Shown here one piece after another: positions 21,674 to 33,600 of a stretch of DNA of 64,000 nt. Numbering within the stretch: the stretch's first letter is position 1; each line of letters starts with the position of its first letter. The position numbers were made by a program, and so were the translations under genes. The DNA comes from Aphelocoma coerulescens (Eukaryota; Chordata; Aves; Passeriformes; Corvidae), in contig NW_027184078.1 in NCBI RefSeq assembly GCF_041296385.1, forward strand, positions 496,001 through 560,000. Reading direction: 5' to 3'. The notes beneath the pieces are model-generated. The model did no database searches, was not told the origin of the DNA, and worked only from the letters and a program-made list of their open reading frames with translations.

Positions 21674-24600
21674 CTGCAATGGTCAGGTCAGGCCATGAGG
21701 AGCAGAAAACACAAGCTCTGCTTTTCTGAGCCTTTCCCTTCTGTGCCCTCAGCCCTTCCTCATTTGTCCTTCCCCCCTCCACACTCAGGAGCACTCAGCA
21801 GCCTCTTGCCTCAGGGCACCTCCAGCTTCTCCCTCCCCTCCCACCATGTCCCTTCCTTGGGCTGCTGCCAGAGAGAGTGGCAGCCTGCAGGCACCAAATG
21901 CCAGGCACTGCTCCAGTGCTGCTGGGACTGCAGCAGGCAGCTCCAAGGAGGCAGCTGTGGGGCTGAACCCCCTCTCCCTCCATCTCTGCATTGCTGGGGG
22001 GGGCGGGGAATGGCATGAGGAAAAGGACCAGGAGTTGGCAGCAGCAGGAATTAGGTTTGGATTAACTCCTTGGCAAAGCCTGAAGGGGATTTTCAAGATT
22101 TAAGTACTTTTTCCTCAATTACAGGACAGCACCAGCGTGGGATATTGCTTGCACATGGATTAGAGTGGAGGAGTGATCCACTGCCACAAGGATAAGGGAA
22201 TGTTTCTTGCCTCAGCTTTCCATGCTCATCAGAGGATGGGATGAACTCCCGACAGGACTCAAACAAGGTGTAATATCATGAACTGAGGTCCTCTAGCTCA
22301 GCTCAGGTTGAAAGGAGAAGGAGCTGCTCCTGCTGTGGAGCAAGATCAGTTTCAGACACTTTTCCTGAGAGCCCCAAGAGGCCAAAGCAGGAGTGGGAGC
22401 TGGGGCTGCAGTGGCCAGTGCAAGCCGGCTGTGCCTGCTCCCCACAGCTGAGAGGGCTCCTGACAAGCACAGGCAAGGCCTTGGGCAGCACATGGCAGTG
22501 AAAAATGGCATCAAACCCCCCTTCCCTGAGCGTGTTCTTCTTCAAACAGCTCTCTGAGGGAGTGGGATGTGTTTTCCAGAGCTGCACTCAGGCTCTGAGG
22601 ACTCACTTCCTCATCTCACCTATGCTTACCTCTGTAGGACCATAGTTCTTGAAGGTCTGTAGGAAAGGAGAGAAGCAGGAAGTAAGTGGATTTGTCAAGG
22701 CTTGCTCTGGCAATGAAACAAAATTGGCCAACTCTCTCCTCTCAGTGACAATGATGCCACTCTCACTCTCCCCTACGCCGACACTGGTCAGGCACAAGGC
22801 TCTTAGTGTTGCTGGGGCCCTGACAGTCCAATCAAACAGAATGGCATTGAGGAAATCTCTTACATGTGACACCCAACTATCTCCCCTCCATGACACTCAT
22901 GCCACCCCCATGCTCCCCTACTCCCCCACCACACACACACACTGTTCTCTTAACCACTTCTACCTACTCCCATTTCACCAGACTCCCAGAGAAAACAGTA
23001 AATCAGATTGTGTGATAGTTTTGTTTTCCAGACATGGAGCACATGGCTCTACCTTGCTTCCTCTGAGGATGGAGGAGGACTAAAAGGTGCTGTGAGATGA
23101 GCTCAGCCTCTCTTTCCTTTTCAGATGGGAAGGAGAGGCCAGAGGAATGGCCAGACCTTAGACTAAAAAGGAGATGGGCTTTCACAGAGAAGGATTTTCC
23201 AGGAAGCAAAGGTGACTTTCCTTCACCAGTTACCCCTGGAGACACTTGTCAAACTGATCGGGAGCTCCTGGGCAAAGGGAAGGGGAGCAGGGTTTGCCGA
23301 AGGCCTGAGCCCCTGCATTTCATCTGGGGCTCTCACACTCCTGTGGTCCTTCCCTCCCTGCAGTGTCCAACTCCCAGGGCTCAGGGGCACATGGGCTCTG
23401 GACAGAGGAGAACAAAGACCCTCGCAGCTCCTCGGATCTGGTTCAGATGGATTGACTGCTGGAGGGCTGGGGAAAGAGCACAGGCACTGTGAGCTTTCCT
23501 GAGGGCTTGGCAAAGGCCTGATGGGCAGGATGGAGGGTTGGGATTGTCCCCCTTCCATCTCTCCAAACAGCAGCTGTGGGCTGTGGAGACAACAATCTTT
23601 GTTAAGAGGAAGAGAAGTGGGGAAAGCAAGAGAGACAATAGCAGGGCATGCAGGTGGACTCCTTTACTACATATTGGGTCATAGAGAGCCCACACTACAC
23701 ATTCCCTTCGAAGACAAGGTAATGAAGAGGGGCCTTGACCACCTGCAGTCACCACCTCAGTGTTCAGATGTCTCCACAGGGGGGGACACAAGAGCTACTT
23801 GCCAAGAAAATCTGTCCCTCTCCATCCCCTTTGAGGAGCAGTGAACAATGAGCTCACAGGATAATTTGCCTGTAGAGCAGCTTTTGCATTCAGAGAGATG
23901 AAGTTCTGCTGGAAAAGACCTTGCTCACCTAATTCTTTCTCCAAATATGTTCTGAGGAGCTGAAGGTCATATTCTGGGGACCCCAATGTGGTCTGCATAT
24001 CTTTTCCCAGAGCTTGGATTTCTTGGGAGAGCTGCTGGAGGTCCTTCAGCCGCAGGGATTCCAAGACCCGTGGGGTATTTTCCTCCACTGTCCTTTCTGT
24101 AAGAGAAGACTGGTGTCAGTGGGACAGTGGTTTTTCCTCACCTGAGGTGAGGTGTAGTACCAGTAATTACATGGGACCTTTCTTGTTAGAAAGGACAAAG
24201 AAGACGCTGTTCTTTCACTTCCTCCAAATGTGGTGGAGAGATGAGGAACATTGACCACCTCCAGTTGCCATCTCAGCATCAAAGGTGTTCCACTGGCATG
24301 GGACATAAGAGCTGCTCCCAAGAAAGTTCTGCCCCATGCACCCACTTGGAGAAGGCAACGAACTAGCTCACAGGACATTTGTAGAGCAGCTTCTGCCTCC
24401 AGAGAGATGAAGGCCTGCTGGGGAATTGGCCTGCTCACCTAGTTTGTTCTTCAGGTCTGCAACGGCAATCTGAAGACCAAGCTGTAAGGACACCTGCATG
24501 TTCTGGAAAGCTCCCTGCAGAGTTTGCATTTGTTGGGAGAGCTGCAGAAGGTCCTTCTTCCACATGGATTCCATGGTCCTTGTATTTGCCTCCACTGTCC

Positions 24601-27600
24601 TTCCTGTGAAGAAAGAACCCTCTCACTGGGACAGTCTCATTGCTATCTCAATGGGGAGACCAGCAACCTGCAATCACAATGCCTAAATGATGAGGCTGAC
24701 AGATGGACTGGGGGCCTCACAGAGCATCTTTCCTGAAATCGGTCCGAATTTATCCGTGAGAATTTTAGAGTGGAAATTTTGCAGCTTCAATGAAACCCAC
24801 AGAGAAAGCCAAGAAGATAATCAATGAGAGTAGATGCTCTGGACACAAGGAGAGGATGTTCTTGTTAGGACATTAAGAGTGTACAAGGAAGAACTTGGCA
24901 GATAATATGTAGCAACTCTACCTTTGCTTGTATAAGAGCTGATTGTTTTAATGCTTGAATGGTCATTGTTTGTTAGACAGCCTTATCATTGTTTGCTAAG
25001 CAGCCAATCTCAATAGGCCACTGCAATTGTGAAGACGTATAAGAATAGCAGTAGAGAAAATAAAAAATCTTTCTATCTCTCTCGACTTTGGATTACAACA
25101 AGTGTGTGCTGTTATGTCCTCCTTGACAAAAGCCACACTTAAAGCTCTGAAATAAATTCACTACCAGAGCATCTTTCCTTAGGGCTTTCCCACTCCCTGT
25201 GGACCTCCCTAAAAGCTTGACCAAGGCCTGCTGGGCAACACTGAGGGCAGCACTGACCCCACTCCATCTCTCCAGACACCATCTGTGGGCCCTGGGAAAC
25301 AACGCTCTTTGTCAGGAGGAAGGTGTGGTGGCGCATCCCCCACCTGCCTCTCGGACCCCACTGTGGTCTCAGGAATGTTCACTGGGCCTCAGCCTAGGTC
25401 AGTAGCCCCTGGGATCGGACATGGGGCCTGTGCCTGGTCAAAGGGAAGGTCCCCAGACATTGGGCAGAGAGTGCCGGCTGGTGCCCTCCCTTGATGCCTT
25501 AGGATTTAGCTTTCATATTTTTCAGATCCTGTACTGTGTGGTGGCCTGTTAACCCCATGATTCTGTGATGTTCCCCTTGTTCCCTCCCTAGCCTTGGCCA
25601 CTCCCTCGGTTTCTCCTTATTTGTTTCTGTACCCCAACCCTGCCCACGGACTGCCCCTGGGCCCCTGACAAAACCATCCCGCACTCAGAGCATGCTGTCT
25701 CTCTACCTCTGAACATCGCAAGGACAAGATGTGATTAAAGTCATCTCAAACCCTCATGAGAGACCCTTCTCTACCTTCTTTACCATCCACTGCGTTGTAA
25801 CACTGCTAGCTGCTGGAGCCAGATCGCAGGGCTGTCCAAAATGGACTCTGGGATGCAATTAATCGCATGGCCCTAGGAAACCCTCACTGAGCTTTCAGGC
25901 CGCAGCAGCCTGCTAGGCAGAGTCCAGCGGTTACAACAGTACTGCTTTAGTTTGTAACTCTAAAACTCCATAGCCTGTTAGCTACTGTTCTCACACTCGG
26001 GTTAGACATAACAAACCCTCTCTGGGCCTGGACTCAAGGACACTTTGTTGTCTCAGGCCCTGAAACATGTAAACCAAGCCTCTGAATGGGAGGAGAAAAC
26101 TTGGGGTAATTACATCATTACCTGAAATTGTAATTGGAGAATTAACCCTGATAGGCAAATAGACCAAACTTATAAGAGTGTGAAAAACCCATGACCTAGC
26201 ACCTAACTTTGGTGTATCCCCTCAGAGGGTTTTTTGACTCCCAGGGTGTACCTATTGAAAGCCCTCTTTATAAATACCCACTTTCATTCTCTTAATCTTG
26301 TCTAGCCTCTGTTTTCAGGTAGCCAGTCCTAGGTATCACCCTTGGCCCCCAGCTCATGCACTGCCCAGAGAGATGCCCCCAGGCTAAGTAGGGGAGTACA
26401 GGAGGGGCTCGTCATGGGCACAGAGCCGCAGGGTGTGCAGAGCCCAGCCTCACCCAATGTGGCACCAGGAGTGGGGCAGGAGGAGAAGGGCAATGGGGGA
26501 AGGGACAGAGACAGGGACAGGGGTTCCAGGGGAAACCTTAACGAATACGAGACAGTGAGAGAACTAAGAGTTCAAACTCTCTTTAAGGACAAGGGAGAGA
26601 AGAGGGATCTTGAGCCCCTGCAGAAAACACTTTAGCATGGAGGTGTTCCAGTGGCATGGATAACAAATCGATAACCCATGTAAGGACTGTCTTTCCCCAT
26701 TCCCTTTGAGGAGCTGTGGAGGATGTGCTCACAAGAGAGTTTGCCTGTAAAGCAGCTTTTGCCTTTGGAGAGATGAAGGCCTGTTGAGGAATGGCCTAGC
26801 TTACCTAGTTCATTCTCCAGGTCTGCTCTGATCATCAGAAGGTCACGCTGTGTGGACACCTCCATGCTCTGGATTGCTTCCTGCAGAGTTTGCATTTGTT
26901 GGGAGAGCTGCAGAAGGTCCTTCTTCCACATGGATTCCATGGTCCTTGTATTTGCCTCCACTGTCCTTCCTGTGAAGAAAGAACCCTCTCACTGGGACAG
27001 TCTCATTGGTATCTCAGTGGGGAGACCAGCAACCTGCAATCACAATGCCTAAAAGCTCTGAATTAAATTCCCTGCCAGAGCATCTTTCCTTAGGGCTCTC
27101 CCACTCCCTCTGGACCTCCCTAAAGGCTTGACCAATGCGTGCTGGGCAGCACTGAGGGCAGCACTGACCCCACTCCATCTCTCCAGACACCATCTGTGGG
27201 CCCTGGGAAACAACGCTCTTTGTCAGGAGGAAGGTGTGGTGGCGCATCCCCCACCTGCCCCTCGGACCCCACTGTGGTCTCAGGAATGTTCACTGGGCCT
27301 CAGCCTTGGTCAGTAGCCCCTGGGATCAGACATGGGCCCTGTTCCTGGCAAGGGGAAGATCCCAGGACACTGGGCAGAGAGTGCTGGGTGCTGCCAGTGC
27401 CCTCCCCTGCCCCCCCCCCATGCACTGCCCACAGAGATGGCCCCAAGCTGAGCAGGGGAGCACGGGCTGGGGCTTGTCATGGGCACAGACACATGGTGTG
27501 AACAGCCCGGCCTCGCCCAAAGTGGCATCAGGAGTGGGGCAGGAGGAGAAGGGCAATGGGGAAAGGGACAGAGACAGGGGTTCCAGGGGAAACCTTGTGG

Positions 27601-30600
27601 TGATCCATTGATTTTCCTATTTCACGTGCTCCCCGTTCCCTGCCCTTAGCCGTGGCCACTCCCTCGGGCTCTCTCTCTTGGTTCCTGTACCCCAACCCCA
27701 CCCAGGGACTGCCCCTGGGCCCCTGACAAAACCGCCCCCAAGCCCAGACCACAAGGTCTCTCTGCCTCTGAGGGTTGCCAGCTCAAGATGTGATTAAAGC
27801 CATCTCAACCCTCATGGGGAGACCTTTCTCACCTCCTCTGTCATCACTGGTTGTAACACTGATAGCTGACCAGAGCAAGGTTGCAGGGCCATCGAAAACG
27901 GACTGCGGGATGCGACAGGTCGCACTGTCCTAGGTAACCCCCACTGAGCTCTCAGGAAGCTACAGCCTGCTAAGCAAAATCTAGCAGCTACAACAAAACC
28001 TTAATGAGTATCAAGACAGTGAGAGAACTAAGAGTTCAAGCTCTCTTCAAGGACAAGCGAGGTAAGAGGGACCTTGAGCCCCTGCAGAAAACACTTTAGC
28101 ATGGAGGTGTTCCAGTGGCATGGATGACTGTGGCAGGGTATAGTCCCCCTTTCCCCACCACAGGTGGCCAGTGCAGATAGGAGAGATAACCCAGGCAGGC
28201 AAGGCCCAGCAGGAATCATCTCCTGGTGCCAAAGGGTCTGCCAGCCTAACCAAGAATTAACATCTCGGTATGCAGAGCAGATACGGGAAGAGATAAAGGA
28301 AAACAAACACTGGTGACCTAAAGGCCTGCTTTACACTTGCTGGGGTTTTAGGAGCTCTTCTGGTTTTTTTTCTTCTGTTAAAGGATTTTTGTCGATCCAG
28401 ATTGCCAGGGGAGCAAATGGCTGAGTACTTCAGAAAAACAAAAGAGCTAGCTACAGAGTGGGGTGCATCTGGCTACTCTTTTCACCTGAGTGTGTGGGGG
28501 CAGTCAGCCTCCAGGTCCAGAGAGAGGGAAACTGCTTTTCCTTTGGCCACTTTTCTTTCTGCTGGAGAAACACCAGGATCCCAAGCCCGCCTTCCCTGCC
28601 CTGCTCGGAGCCGGGCCGTGGCCGCACTGCCCCGCCGTTGCTTCGAGCCTTCGCTGCGTTGTAGCCGTGCTCACCCTGCCTGCCCAGACCTCCGGGGGGT
28701 TCCCCATTTGGATACACCTCGTCTGCCATCCGGGATTTGTGCTCATCCCTGCCACTCCAGCCTGCTGTTCCCGAGGGTCCAGGCGGACACTGGGATCGGC
28801 TGCCCAGGGGGTTTTTGAAGCCTTTGTTCCATCCCTTCCCGGGATCCCAGGCCGTCAGTGCCGCGTGCTCCCCGAGCTCGCTCCGGAGCGCCCCCTGCAG
28901 CCGTGGGGGAACCATCGCACCTGCCCTGCTCACCGGGAGCCGCCAGCGCCCCAGCTGGCTGTGAGCGGAACTGCACCCGAGGGGAAAGGGCCTGACAGCT
29001 GAGAAGGCTGGGACTGGGTTTGTGATTGTTTGCTGTTACTGCCATAGCTATTGCTGTTTGTTTGACTGGTTATACACATATAGATATATATTAGTAAAGA
29101 ACTGTTATTCCTATTTCCCACATCTTTGCCTAAAATCCCCCTTGATTTTAAAATTATAATAACTCGGAGGGAAGGGGGTTGCATCTGCCAATCCAAGGGA
29201 GGCTCCTGCCTTCCTTAGCAGACACCTGTCTTTCAAACCAAAAAAACACTATAAAAGTAATACAGATTATCACAGAGGCAGAAGCCTTCTACACACACAC
29301 ACCCTGAAAGTGTGCAAGACTTCTTCCTGGAGTCTGGACACAGGTTCCATGGTTACTTTCCTGGCAATTGAGGGAAAGGACTTTGATGTGCGCTCCATCA
29401 CAATTGGATGGTAAGAAACATTGGATCCTATGTTATATTATTTCTTTGCTAGCTGTAAAATTAATGGTACCTTTAACCCTGCTTGTAATACTAGTTGTCT
29501 CTTTTTGTCCTTATTCCTGTGTAATAATAGTTTATTTTAGGTCTTATGTCTGTTAGTTTTGTTTCTATTAAATAAATAATTAATTCTATAATAGACCAAA
29601 TCAGTCATTATTAAAGAACTTGCAGACGAGAGTGGGTTTTGGGGCACTGGCCATCCCTATGGAGCTACTGCCTGCTGCCAGAGGCCTGGGGAAAAGGAAG
29701 GGATTTATCTAAACCCCTCACACCTATTCATAACAATGACAAATCTATTACCCATGTAAGGACTGTCTTTCCCCATTCCCTTTGAGGAGCTGTGGAGGAT
29801 GTGCTCACAAGAGAGTTTGCCTGTAAAGCAGCTTTTGCCTTTGGAGAGATGAAGGCCTGCTGGGGAATGGCCTAGCTTACCTAGTTCATTCTCCAGGTCT
29901 GCTCTGATCATCTGAAGGTCACGCTGTGTGGACACCTCCATGTTCTGGATTGCTTCCTGCAGAGTTTGCATTTGTTGGGAGAGCTGCAGAAGGTCCTTCT
30001 TCCACATGGATTCCATGGTCCTTGTATTTGCCTCCACTGTCCTTCCTGTGAAGAAAGAACCCTCTCACTGGGACAGTCTCATTGCTATCTCAATGGGGAG
30101 ACCAGCAACCTGCAATCACAATGCCTAAAAGCTCTGAATTAAATTCCCTACCAGAGCATCTTTCCTTAGGGCTCTCCCACTCTCTGTGGACCTCCCTAAA
30201 GGCTTGACCAAGGCTTGCTGGGCAGCACTGAGGGCAGCACTGACCCCACTCCATCTCTCCAGACACCATCTGTGGGCCCTGGGAAACAACGCTCTTTGTC
30301 AGGAGGAAGGTGTGGTGGCTCATCCCCCACCTGCCCCTCGGACCCCATTGTGGTCTCAGGAATGTTCACTGGGCCTCAGCCTAGGTCAGTAGCCCCTGGG
30401 ATTGGACATGGGGCCTGTTCCTGGCCAGAGGAAGGTCCTTGGCAGAGAGTGCTGGGTGCTGCCCCAGTGCCCTCCCCTGCCCCCCCCTCATGCACTGCCC
30501 ACAGAGATGGCCCCAAGCTGAGCAGGGGAGCACGGGCTGGGGCTTGTCATGGACACCTCAACATGGAGGTGTTTCAAGTGTCACGGAGCACAAAAGCTGT

Positions 30601-33600
30601 TTCCCAGTGTAAGGACTCTCCTTCTCCACTCACTTTGAGGAGGTCTGGAGAATAAGCTCACAGGACAGTTTGCCTGTAGAGCAGCTTTTTTCTTCAGAGA
30701 AATGAAGGCCTCAGGGGGAATGGTCTTGCTTACCTAGCTCATGCTCCAGGTCTGTTCTGATCATCTGAAGGTCACGCTGTGTGGACACCTCCATGTTCTG
30801 GATTTCTTTCTGCAGAGTTAGAATTTGTTGGGAGGCTTCATGGTGGTCCTTCTCCAGCCTGGATTCTAAGGCGCTTGTATTTGCCTCCACTGTCCTTCCT
30901 GCAAAGAAAGAACAATTTCACTGGGACAAAGTCATGGTTTTCTTGAGGTAAAGACCATTGATCCATAATGACGATGCCCAAAAGCTCTGATATAAAATCC
31001 ATGTCAAGGCTTTTCTTAGGGCTCTCCCAGTGCCTGTTGGTCTTCCTAATGGCTCAACTAAGTCCTCCTGGGCAGCATGGAGGGCAGGAATGATCTCTAT
31101 CTCTCCAGAGGGCACATGTGGGCCCTGGGAGACAACATGAGGATGGTGTGGTGCCACACCGCACAAAAACTGTTCCCCATGTAAGGGCTGTCTTTCCCCA
31201 TCCCTCTTGAGGATCTGTGGAGGACAAGCTCACAGGACAATTTGCCTGTAGAGCAGACTTTGCCTACAGAGCTATGAAGGCCTGTTGTGGAAATGGTTCT
31301 GCTCACCTAGTTTGTTCTCCAGGTCTGTTCTGATCATTTGAAGGTCACGCTGTGTGGAGACCTTCATGTTCTGGAAAGTTTTTTTCAGAGTTTGAATCTG
31401 TTGGGAGAGCTGCAGGAGGTCCTTCTGCCAGATGTATGCTATAGTCCCTGTGACATTTGCCTCCACCGTCTTTCCTGTGAAAAAAGACTGGTGTCACTGG
31501 GACAATGATTTTTTCTCCCTTGAGGTGAGGTCTTGTCCCACTAATGACACAGAGCTTTCCTCTTAAAAAGTATCAAAAAGATGCTGTTCTTTCACTCCCT
31601 TCTAAGACAAGGGAGAGAAGAGGGACCTTGACCATCTCCAGTTTCCACCTCAGCATCAAAGGTGTTCCCCATGACTGGGACATAAGAGATGCTCCCAAGG
31701 AAGTTCTGCCGATTCTGACAAAAGGCAAAGGATTAACTAACAGGTCAGTTTGCCTGTAGAGCAGGATTGACCTTCAGAGAGTTGAAGGCCTGCTGGGGAA
31801 TGGCCCTGCTCACCTAGCTCATCCTTCAGGTCTGTTCTGATCATCTGAAGGTCACGCTGCGTGTACACCTGGGTGTTTTGAAAAGCTTTCTGCAGAGTTT
31901 GAACTTGTTGGGACACTTCATGGAGGTCCTTCTTCCACATAGATTCCAGGGCATTTGTAATATTTGCTTGTATTGTCAATCCTATAAAGAAAGAACAGTG
32001 TAATTGGGACACTCTCATTACCTTCTTGAGGGGGAGACCAGTGATCGGATTTAAATTCACTGCCAGAGAGTCTCTTCTTAGGGTTTTTTGAGTATTCTTG
32101 ATCAAAAAAGATATTCCCTGTTGTGGTGACCCAGCCCACTGCAGGGCTGGGGCAGCATGATGCCAGTCAATCCCAGCCCATCCCCTGGATCGAGTTTCCC
32201 AAAGAGGCAGACTCAGAGGGTGGGTCGATGGGCGGCTCAGAAGCCTAAGCTGCACCCCCTGGGCGGTGCCCGGGTCCAAGCCGCCTCCTCCGGTTCGGGA
32301 AAATTCTCGGTTATCAGTTGTTCACTGGTTCTCTGTTATAACTCCCGCCTCTCCGTTTCCCCCAGTGGTTCTTGTGACATTGTATCCTCCCCCTGGCTTG
32401 TAACTCATTGGTTGTTTTCCCCTTTCCCCGCGGTTTTCAAATTGCCTCTAAAACTGAGGACAAGCATCAGGGGAGGGCCCCATCGCATTCCATCCCTTTC
32501 GAGCTTGTTCGGGTTGCGAAACTTCTAACAATAAACCTGTTAGGAGCCAGACCAGAACAGCCTCTCTCTTCCTCTGTCTCTGAGCTAACGTGAGCCGATA
32601 CCATCGGCTCCTGCCACGTCTCCTCTACAAAGAAGCCAGCAAGCTCAGCCAACAGCTCCTTCCTGATGCCGAAGTCGCTTCAGCGACGCACAGAAGTAAC
32701 GCAGCTGGACTGTCTCTGACCTGGGGCACGCCAGAGCTTGTGCAGTGAGCACAAGTACTGCATTAATTCCCCACATAAGGGTTGTCATTCTCCATCCTCT
32801 TTGAGGAGCTGTGGAGGACAAGCACACAGGACAGTTTGCCTCTAAAGCAGCTTTTGCCTCCAGAGAGATGAAGGCCTGCTGGGGAATGGCCCTGCTCACC
32901 TAGTTCATTCTTCAGGTCTGTTCTGAGGAGCTGAAGATCACGCTGTGTGGACTCCTGTTCATTCTGGAAAGCTTCCTGCAGAGTTAGAATTTTTTGATAG
33001 AGGTGCTGGTGGTCCTTCAGCCGAATAGATTCCAGGGCATCCACTGCCCTTTCTGTGAAAAAAGACTGGTGTCACTGAGATAATGATTTTTCCTCCCCTG
33101 AGGGGAAGTCTTGTTCCGCTAATGACACGGGGCCTTTCCTCTTAGAAAGGACCAAGAAGACGCTGTTCTTACACTGCCCTCAATGATGAGGGAGAGAAGA
33201 GGGACATTGACCACCTCCAGTTGCCATCTCAGCATCAAAGGTGTTCCCCTGGCATGGGACATAAGAGCTGCTCCCAAGGAAGCTCTGCACAAGGCATCCA
33301 GTCCAAGGACTAACTCACAAGTCAGTTTGATTGTGGAGCAGCATTTGCTTCCAAAAACATAAAGGCCTGGTGAGGAATGGCCCTGCTTATCTGTTTTTTT
33401 TTCCTTTTGCTTTGTTTCCTTATGCAGGAAGGGCAGAAGAAATTCAGTTCAGTTCCCTCATGTCCTGCCTGTTTCTAATTTATACTCTCCAGCCTTCTCT
33501 TTCCTCAGACAATCCTTTCTAATTGAGGCCTTGGAAAAGAACTCAGCCCTAAAAAACAGAGATAGGGAGTTCACATTCTGATGGACCTGTGGGCACAATT

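Larger units (their letters stand above)
23240..33400 (-). repeat. tandem array of exon-bearing units, interrupted by retroelements
   Basis: Each coiled-coil exon lies in a larger repeat unit whose intron parts also match, for example the 'gaggagctgtggaggat..gctcacag' block after each exon and the segment before exons 5, 6 and 7 (25140-25470, 27050-27340, 30120-30430). A broken unit without a usable exon is seen at 33280-33395, where sequence turns into a T tract just where the exon should begin, and unit remnants occur at 26560-26640 and 28010-28130. Confidence 0.75.
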
